Of a stretch of DNA of 64,000 nt, positions 44,401 through 52,495 are shown in pieces. Each line of letters starts with the position of its first letter. The first letter of the stretch is position 1. The DNA comes from an uncultured Muribaculum sp. (GTDB taxonomy: Bacteria; Bacteroidota; Bacteroidia; Bacteroidales; Muribaculaceae). The DNA lies in assembly GCA_910578835.1 (NCBI GenBank), contig CAJTSK010000013.1:1-64000 (forward strand). The letters run 5' to 3'. Below the pieces are notes generated by a model. The model had not been told where the DNA came from, ran no database searches, and saw only the letters and a program-made list of their open reading frames with translations. Made by a program: the position numbers and the translations under genes.

Positions 44401-44891
44401 AAGCTGAGATATATTTCCATCAGGATAGTGTCAACATGGATGCCGCGCAGCGTGAAAAGGTGGAGGGCTTCATTGCCGACCGTTATAAACGCTCTCAGAC
44501 AGTGATAGACCTGATGATGGAGAAACTGCCCGTACATGCCGCTCCGCTCGGTGTGCTTACCGGTACTCAGATTGTTGACCTTTATGCTCGTCTCGCCGAT
44601 GTTACCGGCAATGAGGATGACAGGAAGAAGGCGCTTGACCTGCTTACCGATGAGATTAATCTCTACAAGCAGTATGTGCTTTACTTCCAGACATTGACTC
44701 CGCGCCAGTATTCGCTGCTTACCCGCAACGACCGCTATATCAACGACACTTATTTCGTGCAGCTGCTGCAGCTTTATGCCGACTGCGGTGGTGACGTGGA
44801 GGCGTTGATGAAGCAGCTTCAGGGAGAGGGGGTTAACTTCTCCCGCTATTTCAAGAGCGCACCCGAGACTGATGCTCAGAAACTCGAATAG
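41433..44891 (+). CDS. DUF2723 family membrane protein (O-mannosyltransferase-like)
   Basis: 1,152 residues from ATG 41433; a TTG at 41412 lies inside the tonB-like gene and is unlikely. The N-terminal half has about 12 transmembrane helices with the DUF2723 signature LEPTASFWDCPEFISQGYKLEIGHPPGNPIFMLAARFF. This recalls the first loop, with its acidic catalytic residue, of GT-C protein O-mannosyltransferases. TNGDNDTFPLWYAQEVEGYRTDVRVVNLSYL follows the membrane part and the C-terminus is helical and soluble. In Bacteroidota such proteins are candidates for protein or lipid glycosylation in the envelope; the reaction is unproven. Confidence 0.82.
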   Translation: MMKKYRILNDSLGWLMFVIAAVTYLLTLEPTASFWDCPEFISQGYKLEIGHPPGNPIFMLAARFFVNFAPDAQHVAIAVNTMSALLSAGTILLLFWTITHLVRRLVVKDDATSISLVEMLVIFGSGVCGSLVYTWSDTFWFSAVEGEVYAFSSFCTALVFWLILKWENRADEPHSDRYLVLIAYVIGISIAVHLLNLLCIPAIVLVFYYKKFKNVNAKGSLLALCVSFVIVGLILYGLVPGFIEMAQYCELLFVNVLHCGYNSGPIAYTIIALAVMIWAVYELYRQKNAKLIKVSFFLSVFLSGIPFIGDGWLAPVVIFCGLLFYLFAYMKKVPVRILNVTVLSILVIFIGYSSYALLLIRSTANTPMNQNAPDNVFALSSYLNREQYGDRPLFYGQTFNSGIVYQIDAQGRPQAVKKEGKTLYGKTVKTSPDQPDRYEVVGTKTEYVMNPELNMLFPRMYDGKYAAAYKDWTGMKGTPVTVNPYLDRDGNPYPGQTQSKIKPTFLENLTFFFNYQLDHMYWRYFLWNFAGRQNDIQGNGEITHGNWISGIPLIDNLRLGDQSLLPDDLGAGNKGHNVFYMLPLILGIIGIGWQAFTSKRGIEQFWVVAFLFFMTGIAIVLYLNQTPNQPRERDYAFAGSFYAFAIWVGMGVAGIWRLVVNLTKGKEKSRSLVGAIIGVVVGLFVPLQMVSQTWDDHDRSGRYAARDFGMNYLSSLEPNAIVFTNGDNDTFPLWYAQEVEGYRTDVRVVNLSYLTTDWYVDQMRMPSYDAPAIKMLATPDLYAHDKRQFSYFLDPDTTKVNVKAALKALYSPDANKNEWGLYEFKYPNMYLPVDKDAVVKAGRVSEEEAAAVEEYIDLNQMNEPDGGLRLSNVIALDMLATNAENGWERPIYFAMTVPDSYYLNLSPYMRSTGMTYEVGPIKNPDYDGYHIAVNTDKAYDNIVNKFRWGGLDATTSADDIYLDETVRRMVNTTRMTMIDLATALYNEGVEAEIYFHQDSVNMDAAQREKVEGFIADRYKRSQTVIDLMMEKLPVHAAPLGVLTGTQIVDLYARLADVTGNEDDRKKALDLLTDEINLYKQYVLYFQTLTPRQYSLLTRNDRYINDTYFVQLLQLYADCGGDVEALMKQLQGEGVNFSRYFKSAPETDAQKLE

Positions 44892-44902
44892 ACGATAAAA
44901 CA

Positions 44903-45526
44903 ATGTTTAAGTACATCGAACGACCGCCGCTTTTGTACCGTATCCTCTTTCCGGAGGGGGTATGGCGCATAAAGCGTAAGCGTCGCAAGGTGGTGTATCT
45001 TACATTTGACGACGGCCCTATTCCTGAGGTGACGCCCTGGGTGCTCGACCTTCTTGACCATTATGGCGTAAAGGCTACATTTTTCCTTGTCGGCGACAAT
45101 GTGCGCCGTAATCCGGGATTGCTTGAAGAGATTAAGAAGCGCGGTCACAGCTGGGGAAATCACACCATGAACCATCTTCAGGGTTTCAAGGAGCGTTCCC
45201 ACGTGTATCTGCGCAACATCAAGGAGGCTGATGACCTTATCGACAGTTCGCTCTATCGCCCACCCCACGGCATAATGCGATGGGGGCAGGCTAAGGTCAT
45301 AAAAGACCATTTCAACATCATCATGTATGACCTTGTGACGCGTGACTACTCCAAGAAGCTTAATGGCGAGCAGGTGTTGCAAAATGTGAAGCGGTTTGCC
45401 CGCAATGGCTCTATAATCGTGTTTCACGATTCCCTGAAGGCTGAGCGCAATCTCAGATATGCGCTTCCACGCGCTATCGAATGGCTTAAACAGGAAGGGT
45501 ATGAGTTTTCTCCCATCGAAATGTAG
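44903..45526 (+). CDS. Polysaccharide deacetylase family protein (NodB domain)
   Basis: 207 residues. NodB motif 1, VVYLTFDDGPIPEVTPWVLDLLDHYGVKATFFLVG, contains the catalytic Asp and metal Asp. Motif 2, RGHSWGNHTMNHLQGF, supplies the two metal His residues. Motif 3 is YRPPHGIM, and a late His is in IIVFHDSLKAERN. It would remove N-acetyl groups from a cell-surface polysaccharide or peptidoglycan. No signal peptide is seen. It follows the DUF2723 gene by 11 bp and its last 26 bp overlap queG. Confidence 0.88.
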   Translation: MFKYIERPPLLYRILFPEGVWRIKRKRRKVVYLTFDDGPIPEVTPWVLDLLDHYGVKATFFLVGDNVRRNPGLLEEIKKRGHSWGNHTMNHLQGFKERSHVYLRNIKEADDLIDSSLYRPPHGIMRWGQAKVIKDHFNIIMYDLVTRDYSKKLNGEQVLQNVKRFARNGSIIVFHDSLKAERNLRYALPRAIEWLKQEGYEFSPIEM

Positions 45527-46418
45527 CGACGAGCTGCGTGAAATGTCGTTGCGGCTGGGTGTGTCGCGTCTAGGCATCGCGCCTGTACATGACGTTGATA
45601 GCGCCGAGGTGGCGCGTTACAACGGCTGGATAGCTGCAGGATGTCACGGAGAGATGCAATATCTCGACCGCTATCATGATTTGCGTCTTAATCCATGTGG
45701 GCTGCTTCCTGAGGCGCGGTCGGTGATTGTGTGCGCGTTCAATTATTATCCCGCCGTGAGGCAGCGTGACGGTGTGCCTCAATTTGCTTATTATTCTTAC
45801 GGAAAAGATTACCATGAGGTGGTGCGTGAGCGGCTGTCGGCTCTTGCCGGATATATAGTCGGGAGATATGGCGGGGAGACGCGAGTGTGTGTCGACACGG
45901 CTCCATTGCCGGAACGCTACTGGGCTGTCGAGGCAGGTCTTGGTTTTCGTGGTCTAAATTCGCAGCTCATCATACCGGGTCTCGGCTCTTACTTCTTTCT
46001 CGGGGAGATATTGACTGCCGTTAATTTCGCGCCCGACAAGCGTTATGACGGCGATTGCGGCTCATGTGGGGCGTGTGTCAGGGCATGTCCGGGAAAAGCG
46101 ATAAGCGACGGAGAAATCGATGCCAGGCGATGTCTTTCATATCTCACCATCGAATACCGTGGCGAGACGCTGCCCGAAGGCGTGTGTCTGGGAAATCACC
46201 TTTATGGATGTGACGTGTGTCAGCAGGTATGTCCCCATAACCGCGGTTGTCACCCTACTGAGATAGCGGAGTTTACTCCCTCAGGTGAGTTTCTTGACCT
46301 TGACCGGTCGGCATTGTCGGGGCTTACCCCTGAAAAGTTTAATGCGCTTTTCCGGCATTCTGCCGTAAAGCGCACCAAACTTAAAGGACTTATGCGTAAT
46401 CTTAAATATCTTGATTAA
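45501..46418 (+). CDS. queG: Epoxyqueuosine reductase
   Basis: 305 residues from ATG 45501. It starts LREMSLRLGVSRLGIAPVHDVD. Then come the cobalamin-binding part (VIVCAFNYYPAVRQRD.., DTAPLPERYWAVEAGLGFRGLNSQLIIPGLGSYFFLGEILT) and two 4Fe-4S motifs, CGSCGACVRACPGKAI and CDVCQQVCPHN. It performs the last step of queuosine synthesis on tRNA. It overlaps the deacetylase gene by 26 bp. The stop codon lies within a single GAGC repeat end (46413-46426), 7 bp from the pfkA stop. Confidence 0.93.
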   Translation: MSFLPSKCSDELREMSLRLGVSRLGIAPVHDVDSAEVARYNGWIAAGCHGEMQYLDRYHDLRLNPCGLLPEARSVIVCAFNYYPAVRQRDGVPQFAYYSYGKDYHEVVRERLSALAGYIVGRYGGETRVCVDTAPLPERYWAVEAGLGFRGLNSQLIIPGLGSYFFLGEILTAVNFAPDKRYDGDCGSCGACVRACPGKAISDGEIDARRCLSYLTIEYRGETLPEGVCLGNHLYGCDVCQQVCPHNRGCHPTEIAEFTPSGEFLDLDRSALSGLTPEKFNALFRHSAVKRTKLKGLMRNLKYLD

Positions 46419-46426
46419 ACAAGCTC
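46413..46426. repeat. Single end of GAGC repeat between queG and pfkA
   Basis: GATTAAACAAGCTC followed by TAA. Its first bases form the queG stop codon, and the CTA at 46426-46428 is the complement of the pfkA stop. The whole gap between the two convergent genes is repeat end. Confidence 0.45.
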
Positions 46427-47406
46427 TAAATCGACAGGCGACGCAGAGTGTTTAGCAGCTCGCGGTTGATAGGCTTGTCGTTTTTGATGGCTTTTGAGAA
46501 AGGCACATATACAATCTGGTCGTTGGAGATACCGATCATTACATTGCGCTGGTCCTCAAGAAGCGCGTCGATAGCCGCCGAGCCAAGACGTGACGCAAGT
46601 ATGCGGTCTGATGCCGTCGGCGAGCCGCCTCGCTGAAGGTGACCGAGTATGGATACACGTACATCATAGCCGGGATACTCGTTTTTCACACGCTCGGCGA
46701 GTCCCATGGCTCCACCAGTCACGGGGCTTTCCGCTACAAGCACGATTGAAGAGTTCTTGCTCTTACGGAAACCGTTCTGGATGAGTTCGGCAAGCTGGTC
46801 GACCTCGGTTGAAATCTCCGGGATGATTGCTGCCTCGGCACCTGACGCGATAGCGCCGTTAAGGGCGAGGAAGCCTGCATCGCGACCCATGACCTCGATG
46901 AAGAACAGGCGCTCGTGGCTGGTGGCGGTGTCGCGGATTTTGTCGACACACTCCATGATGGTGTTGAGCGCAGTGTCATATCCGATGGTCTTGTCGGTGC
47001 CATAGAGGTCATTGTCGATGGTACCGGGCAAGCCGATTATGGGGAAATTGAACTCTGTGGCGAAGATGCGCGCTCCGGTAAGAGAGCCGTCACCGCCTAT
47101 CACCACGAGGGCGTCAATCTCATGTTGGCGTATGGTGTCGTAAGCGAGCTGACGGCCTTCGGGTGTCTGGAACTCCTTGCAACGTGCTGTCTTCAGAATG
47201 GTACCGCCCATCTGAATTATATTGGATACATTCTGTGTCTTGAACTCAACAATCTCATTGGTAATCAAGCCGCGATAACCGCGGTAGATACCTTTGACTT
47301 TAAATCCGCTGAAGATAGCAGAACGTGTCACCGCGCGTATGGCGGCGTTCATCCCCGGTGCGTCACCTCCTGAGGTGAGTATGCCTATGGTCTTGATCTG
47401 GGACAT
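46426..47406 (-). CDS. pfkA: ATP-dependent 6-phosphofructokinase
   Basis: 326 residues. IGILTSGGDAPGMNAAIRAV is the ATP-binding start and VVIGGDGSLTGARIFATEF the GGDG loop. GLPGTIDNDLYGTDKTIGYDTALNTIM contains the catalytic Asp residues, and FIEVMGRDAGFLAL and LGHLQRGGSPTASDR the fructose 6-phosphate pocket. Glycine after GGD, rather than Asp, suggests the ATP-dependent form. It commits sugar to glycolysis. The promoter core TATCTTTG is at 47453-47460 (minus), and the leader carries the 15-nt motif shared with the GH13 gene. Confidence 0.96.
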   Translation of the reverse strand: MSQIKTIGILTSGGDAPGMNAAIRAVTRSAIFSGFKVKGIYRGYRGLITNEIVEFKTQNVSNIIQMGGTILKTARCKEFQTPEGRQLAYDTIRQHEIDALVVIGGDGSLTGARIFATEFNFPIIGLPGTIDNDLYGTDKTIGYDTALNTIMECVDKIRDTATSHERLFFIEVMGRDAGFLALNGAIASGAEAAIIPEISTEVDQLAELIQNGFRKSKNSSIVLVAESPVTGGAMGLAERVKNEYPGYDVRVSILGHLQRGGSPTASDRILASRLGSAAIDALLEDQRNVMIGISNDQIVYVPFSKAIKNDKPINRELLNTLRRLSI

Positions 47407-47428
47407 ATTGAATAGATTTTATAAAGTG

Positions 47429-47515
47429 TAATACTATTACGGCAAATTGATACAAAGATAATTAAAAACATTAACCCTGCAAAAGAAATGTCGCATAACG
47501 TGATTACACTTTATA
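47429..47515. promoter_or_regulatory. Inverted motif pair flanking pfkA promoter
   Basis: ATAAAGTGTAAT (47429-47440) and its exact inverse ATTACACTTTAT (47504-47515) flank the promoter core TATCTTTG (47453-47460, minus). The copy in the leader reads TAGTATTACACTTTA on the pfkA strand. The same 15 nt occur in the GH13 leader just after its own -7 element. This suggests a shared operator or leader element. Confidence 0.4.
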
Positions 47516-47541
47516 AGATTATGCTATTTTTAAAAAGGCTC

Positions 47542-48726
47542 TTAATCTTCGGTCACATCTTCCTCAATGGAGAAATCATCGGGAAACTCGCTGTCGGAGA
47601 TGTCGTCAAGCTCTTCTTCCTTGGCGGTATCTTCTTTTTCTTCCGACGCTTTCTTCAGTTTCGGCTTCTTTGACGAGCCGGCTGCCTCACCCGATTTGAG
47701 TGCTTCCATGATTTTTGCCTCCAGTTCTTCGGCAAGCTCGGGATTGTCGGCAATCATGCGTTTTGCGGCAACACTTCCCTGGGCGAGCTTTGAGCCTTCA
47801 TAGCTGAACCACGAACCGCTTTTGTTGATTATGCCCAGGTCGGTGCCGAGGTCAAGTATCTCGCCGGCGCGTGAGATGCCTTCTCCAAACATGATGTCAA
47901 ATTCGGCGCGCTTGAAGGGGGGTGCCACCTTGTTTTTAACAACCTTCACCTTGGCATGGCGTCCCAACACGTCGTCGCCATCTTTGATTGATGTGGCGGC
48001 ACGGATGTCGACGCGCACAGAGGCATAGAATTTCAACGCGTTACCGCCGGTAGTGGTCTCTGAGGGACCAAACATCACGCCGATTTTGTCGCGCAGCTGG
48101 TTGATGAATATGCAGCAGGTGTTGGTGCGTGAGATGGTGCCGGTAAGCTTGCGCATCGCCTGTGACATAAGACGCGCCTGCAGACCTACATTGCGGTCGC
48201 CCATATCGCCGTCTATTTCGCTCTTGGGGGTAAGGGCGGCTACCGAGTCCACTACAATTATGTCGATTGCCGATGAGCGTATAAGCTGCTCGGTGATTTC
48301 GAGTGCCTGTTCGCCGTTGTCGGGCTGCGCTATAAGCAGGTTGTCGACATCCACGCCCAGTTTTTCGGCGTAAAAGCGGTCAAATGCGTGTTCCGCGTCG
48401 ATGATTGCGGCTATTCCGCCACGTTTCTGTGCCTCGGCGATAGCGTGGATGGCAAGTGTAGTCTTACCTGATGATTCGGGTCCGTAGATTTCGGTGATAC
48501 GTCCGCGCGGATATCCTCCTACACCGAGTGCATAATTAAGGCTTATCGAGCCAGTCGGAATCACTTCGATATCCTCCACCCGGTCATCGCCAAGCTTCAT
48601 TACGGCGCCTCGTCCGTAGTTCTTTTCTATCTTTGCCATAGCCTGGGCAAGTGCCTCATTTTTGGCTGCTTTAGGGTCGGCAGAAGCCGCGCCTTTCTTT
48701 ATAGCGGTTTTCTTAGGTTTTTCCAT
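47542..48726 (-). CDS. recA: Recombinase RecA
   Basis: 394 residues, some 45 longer than E. coli RecA. Core motifs are GRGAVMKLGDD, EIYGPESSGKTTLAIHAIAEAQ (Walker A, near residue 82), DIIVVDSVAALTPKSEIDGDMGD and INQLRDKIGVMFGPSETTTGGNALKFYASVRVDIR. The C-terminal tail after about residue 350 is strongly acidic (EEKEDTAKEEELDDISDSEFPDDFSIEEDVTED). It carries out strand exchange and LexA co-cleavage. The stop codon TAA is preceded on the plus strand by AAAAAGGCTC, another degenerate repeat end. Confidence 0.97.
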   Translation of the reverse strand: MEKPKKTAIKKGAASADPKAAKNEALAQAMAKIEKNYGRGAVMKLGDDRVEDIEVIPTGSISLNYALGVGGYPRGRITEIYGPESSGKTTLAIHAIAEAQKRGGIAAIIDAEHAFDRFYAEKLGVDVDNLLIAQPDNGEQALEITEQLIRSSAIDIIVVDSVAALTPKSEIDGDMGDRNVGLQARLMSQAMRKLTGTISRTNTCCIFINQLRDKIGVMFGPSETTTGGNALKFYASVRVDIRAATSIKDGDDVLGRHAKVKVVKNKVAPPFKRAEFDIMFGEGISRAGEILDLGTDLGIINKSGSWFSYEGSKLAQGSVAAKRMIADNPELAEELEAKIMEALKSGEAAGSSKKPKLKKASEEKEDTAKEEELDDISDSEFPDDFSIEEDVTED

Positions 48727-48835
48727 GATTACAGTCGTTTTAATGTTTTATGCAAAGATAACTCCGAATCTATGCAGATTTATCGCACATTCAAGTTAAA
48801 AAACAATAAAACGCCCATTGTTATCACCTCCGTTC

Positions 48836-49840
48836 TTAATGAATGGCCGAGATGATAAGGTAGGTCATGTAACCGACATAGCAAAGCGCGAGTACTGCGC
48901 CTTCACCTCTGGTTATAACGCGCTTGCCTATAATCTGTCCGAACAGCCACAACAGGAATGAGCCGCCTACAAGTGTGCTGAAATCCACCAGCGATATCGT
49001 GCCGGTGTCAAGCGGCTTGATTGTGGAGCAGAGTCCGAGTATGAAAAATACATTGAATATGCAGGCTCCCACGACATTGCCGAGCGCTATGCCCGGTTGT
49101 TTCTTGACAGCCGCCACGACCGAGGTGGCAAGGTCGGGCACGGAACTTCCTATTGCCACGATGGTAAGACCTACCATTCCCTCCGAGAGTCCCGCTTTCA
49201 GTGCGATTCCCGATGCGCCGTCGACAATCCAGTTGCCTCCTACTACGAGTGCGGCGAGTCCGCCGGCTATACATAGTGCAGCGACCCACATCTTCATGGG
49301 TTGTTTTGTTGACGCTTTGTTATTTGCCGCAGAAGCAGTGGAGATACCGTTTGCCGGCTGTGGTTGCCGAGTCTCGCGCGCCATCTCGAAAGTATATGCC
49401 ATGAAGATGATGAAAAAGGCGAGTAGCATCAATCCGTCGGTGCGGCTGATAAAATCGTCGGTGCCGTCGAGGAGTTTGTCATCGCCGCAGAAAAACAGGG
49501 CCATCGATGCAAGCACCATCATCGGGAGGTCTTTCCAGAGCATATCCTTGCTTATGTGTATAGGGTTGATAAGAGCCACAACGCCTACTACCAAGAGTAT
49601 GTCGAATATATTGGCTCCCACGACATCTCCAAGCGCGAGTTGCGACTTGTCGCTCAACGTCGAGGTGAGACACACCACGAAGTCGGGGGTGGAGGAGCCG
49701 AATGCCACTACGGTAAGTCCGATTACCAGATTTGATACTTTAAAATGACGAGCCACAGCCGACGCTCCGTCGGTAAGGTAATTTCCCCCGGCGATGATGA
49801 GTATTATACCCAAAATCAGGAATATGATGTCGTGAGCCAT
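48836..49840 (-). CDS. Calcium/sodium exchanger (CaCA family, YrbG-like)
   Basis: 334 residues, ten predicted transmembrane helices in two inverted halves. Each half has the alpha-repeat signature: NLVIGLTVVAFGSSTPDFVVCLTS (residues about 37-60) and GMVGLTIVAIGSSVPDLATSVVAA. A GANIFDILLVVG/GACIFNVFFILG segment follows each. The first repeat has Thr-Pro-Asp-Phe where many have Thr-Pro-Glu; Asp can still coordinate the ion. The central loop is hydrophilic and Ala/Asn-rich. It exchanges Na+ for Ca2+ across the inner membrane. It stands alone, with 109 bp to the recA start. Confidence 0.9.
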   Translation of the reverse strand: MAHDIIFLILGIILIIAGGNYLTDGASAVARHFKVSNLVIGLTVVAFGSSTPDFVVCLTSTLSDKSQLALGDVVGANIFDILLVVGVVALINPIHISKDMLWKDLPMMVLASMALFFCGDDKLLDGTDDFISRTDGLMLLAFFIIFMAYTFEMARETRQPQPANGISTASAANNKASTKQPMKMWVAALCIAGGLAALVVGGNWIVDGASGIALKAGLSEGMVGLTIVAIGSSVPDLATSVVAAVKKQPGIALGNVVGACIFNVFFILGLCSTIKPLDTGTISLVDFSTLVGGSFLLWLFGQIIGKRVITRGEGAVLALCYVGYMTYLIISAIH

Positions 49841-49906
49841 AATTGGATGATTTGTTATAATGCTATAACAATCGTAACGATAATTTTATCGTAGGGAGGC
49901 TCAAAA

Positions 49907-51100
49907 TCAGAACCGAGCACCGATGTTGAAGGTCACCGACTCGTTGGAATTGAAGAAATTATAGCCTTTGCCGTAATAGGCGCGGCCGTCAAAACGCAAT
50001 GACATTGATGCAAATAGGCTCCGGTGGTTAAACACCAGGGAACTCATAGCCTTGATATTGGTAGAAAACATATCTTTTCTTCCCTCGGTGGAGTCTTCGT
50101 AGGAGTGTTTATAGCCGATAGATGGCAGGATGGTGACGTTTAGCAACCATTTGCGTGGTTTCATCACGCAATTGTAGGCATATCCTACCATGATATCATA
50201 GTCGGTGTAGCGGAAATTGTAATGGTCGGTGTCTCCGGGCAGATAAGCGAGCATGTCGTCAGGCAGTGGCGAGAAGTCAAGCCCTATCTGCTGATGGGTG
50301 TAGTTAAATCCCGCAATTACCGAGCCGGCGCTTTTAAGCTGATACTTTGAATAGCAGTAGGCGGCTGCCTGCGAATACTTGCGATGGTTGAAAAAATAGT
50401 ATAGGTCGAGTATCGTCGACTCTTGATAAACACCATCATACCGAAAATCGAGTTTTTTGCCTGATGAAGGTTTGAAATTGCCGAATTTTGTGACATGTGT
50501 GCCACCTTTGGTCGATGAGTTCTGGAAATTGGCGGCAAAGAGCGCACACGTGAAGTTAAATTCAAAGTTGGTGCGGTTTGACGCCGGATTGCCGATAAGC
50601 TCGTTGGCATTGAAGTCGTAGCCGACGCTCACTGCCATGAAGCAGAGATGGGCACCTATGTCGCTGTACACATCCGATATCATTCGTATCGAGGTGTTTT
50701 TTGTGAACGTAAGCATGTAGCTTTGTGCCCAGTTATATGTTTTTCCTATGATTTTCCAGTTTTTGCCCGTGCCGACTACATAATCAGGATCATATGAATT
50801 GAATGTGCGGTCGCCCCAGTTGTACACGTTTACGCAAAACTGTGCAAATTTAGGATATCTGATACGCGGGTCGTTGATATGAAATCCGGAGTTTATGAGC
50901 CTCGCCATCCAGTTTTTACCCGGAAGCGGCACCGTGTCGGAGGTTTCTGCCGGTAATTCAATGTTGTCGCTATCTATGGTGCATGTATCAGGAGATAATG
51001 ATATGGGGAACTCAGGCTCGGAAGCCGACATGGCAAAATTCACTGCGACAAGGCTGCACAGAGTGATAAATGCTTTTAAAAATCTCCTCATTTTCATCAT
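49907..51100 (-). CDS. DUF4421 outer membrane beta-barrel-like protein
   Basis: 397 residues. The signal peptide ends near NFAMSASE. NWMARLINSGFHINDPRIRYPKFAQFCVNVYNWGDRTFNSYDPDYVVGTGKNWKI is the characteristic start of DUF4421 proteins. Alternating beta strands follow, ending ESVTFNIGARF with a terminal Phe, consistent with insertion into the outer membrane by the BAM complex. The function is unknown. No operon partner; a gap of 95 bp separates it from the hydrolase upstream. Confidence 0.75.
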   Translation of the reverse strand: MMKMRRFLKAFITLCSLVAVNFAMSASEPEFPISLSPDTCTIDSDNIELPAETSDTVPLPGKNWMARLINSGFHINDPRIRYPKFAQFCVNVYNWGDRTFNSYDPDYVVGTGKNWKIIGKTYNWAQSYMLTFTKNTSIRMISDVYSDIGAHLCFMAVSVGYDFNANELIGNPASNRTNFEFNFTCALFAANFQNSSTKGGTHVTKFGNFKPSSGKKLDFRYDGVYQESTILDLYYFFNHRKYSQAAAYCYSKYQLKSAGSVIAGFNYTHQQIGLDFSPLPDDMLAYLPGDTDHYNFRYTDYDIMVGYAYNCVMKPRKWLLNVTILPSIGYKHSYEDSTEGRKDMFSTNIKAMSSLVFNHRSLFASMSLRFDGRAYYGKGYNFFNSNESVTFNIGARF

Positions 51101-51195
51101 AAACAGTCAATGTTGCAAAGTTACCATTTTATTTTTTACAGATAAAACGGCAAGTGCAGTTTGTGGCTAATTTAGCCACAAACTGCGCCAAAAGG

Positions 51196-52254
51196 CTAAT
51201 ACATCGGTGTAAAGGGGGCATGCTTTACAAGACGTGAAGTGACATCGCCGATATAGTCTTGCGACTTGGAGGTGTCAAGCTTCATGACGGGAGCTCCCGG
51301 ACGCAAATCACACTTCTTAAGGTCGATATAGAACACTCCCATATTGGTAACAATGTCGAAATAGTACAGGCGGTCACGAATGTTACTGAACGAGCGCCAT
51401 TGGGTTGACGACACGTTAGGCTCAGTCTCTACGGTATAGAGGTAGGGCACCGATACATTCACGAGTATACTCCGTATTATAGATAGACCAAGGTCGGCGT
51501 CGTTAGTCTTGTCGACATGACCCTGATAGAAATATCCGCGTACAAAGCGGTCGGAGCTCCTGACTGTGCCGGGGAGCATGTTGATGCCGCCTATCTGCTT
51601 CCAGTAGTCGTTGATGGCGGTCATTGCCGGATACTGCGGGTCGTTGGTCATTGCAGGCATATCCTCGCCTTCATATACCTTGACTACTCCGTTGTCAAAC
51701 TCCAGTATGGCGCTTCTGCCCTCGGCATCGGTGATGCCCCAGTGGAGGGTGGATACTGTGCCGCCGTCAAAAGTGGCTCCCGAAATATTGAAGTCCTGCT
51801 TCTTTAGCACATCCACCACTTCGGGCGTGGTGGCGTTCATGTCGAGCAGCCACGCTATGAACACGGCAAGCGACATGCCGGGTCGCCCCTCGGTCTGTTC
51901 GTTGGTGTAGACGGTGCCTTTACAGAATAGTCCGTTGATTACCAGCCCTTTTTCATTCATGCCCTCTGTAATACCGCCATCGTAGCCCACTGCGTAGACA
52001 GCTCCATACTTTGATGTCCAGGTGACGGCTCCGGGCTTTTCGTTGCCTTTTTTCTTCATGCCGCGGGGGTAGACATACAGGTTGGTAGGTATCGGGGTCT
52101 TCCAGTCGAGCGACCTGCCTACGATACGCAACACACTGTCGGTGGTCGTGGTGGTTGTGTCTCCTACATAAAGTATGCGTGAACAAGCGTCAGACTTGTT
52201 TACTCCGAGAAACGCCATAAAGACGAAAAAGCAGAAAATAACCTTGAATTTCAT
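51196..52254 (-). CDS. Choloylglycine (bile salt) hydrolase family protein
   Basis: 352 residues. A signal peptide of 23 residues would be cut before Cys24 (KSDA|CSRILY), exposing the N-terminal nucleophile of this Ntn-hydrolase family. Further active-site matches are VGRSLDW (Arg and Asp), GMNEKGLVINGLF, MTNDPQYPAM (Asn) and SSDRFVRGYF (Arg). The family includes bile salt hydrolases and penicillin V acylases; Gram-negative gut members are often exported as here. Sequence alone does not settle the substrate. A single repeat end (52266-52284) forms much of its 5' region. Confidence 0.85.
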   Translation of the reverse strand: MKFKVIFCFFVFMAFLGVNKSDACSRILYVGDTTTTTTDSVLRIVGRSLDWKTPIPTNLYVYPRGMKKKGNEKPGAVTWTSKYGAVYAVGYDGGITEGMNEKGLVINGLFCKGTVYTNEQTEGRPGMSLAVFIAWLLDMNATTPEVVDVLKKQDFNISGATFDGGTVSTLHWGITDAEGRSAILEFDNGVVKVYEGEDMPAMTNDPQYPAMTAINDYWKQIGGINMLPGTVRSSDRFVRGYFYQGHVDKTNDADLGLSIIRSILVNVSVPYLYTVETEPNVSSTQWRSFSNIRDRLYYFDIVTNMGVFYIDLKKCDLRPGAPVMKLDTSKSQDYIGDVTSRLVKHAPFTPMY

Positions 52255-52265
52255 TGTCGTAATAA

Positions 52266-52284
52266 TTTATTATTATACAAGCTC
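52266..52284. repeat. Single end of GAGC repeat upstream of choloylglycine hydrolase
   Basis: TTTATTATTATACAAGCTC followed by TAA; read toward the gene it is GAGCTTGTATAATAATAAA. It lies 11 bp in front of the ATG at 52254. The rest of 52285-52450 contains a short CGCGCT/AGCGCG hairpin (52302-52330) and no gene. Confidence 0.45.
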
Positions 52285-52435
52285 TAAGCTTTTACGGTAA
52301 ACGCGCTATGCTTGATGATAGTTCAGCGCGGGTCTCCACAATTAATATTGCCGGCTATCGTCTGTGGTGCGACCCGTGACGTTGTGGTCGCGCTCTAAAA
52401 TAAACGAGCCTTGATATAAATATTTAACAATTGTG

Positions 52436-52464
52436 TTGTATTAAAAAGATTTATTATATCTTTG
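52436..52464 (+). promoter_or_regulatory. Promoter of Na/Pi transporter gene
   Basis: TTG at 52436-52438 and TATCTTTG at 52457-52464, 18 bp apart, 31 nt upstream of the ATG at 52496. Confidence 0.55.
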
Positions 52465-52495
52465 CGTTGGAAAAAATTTTATCACTCCAGGGATA

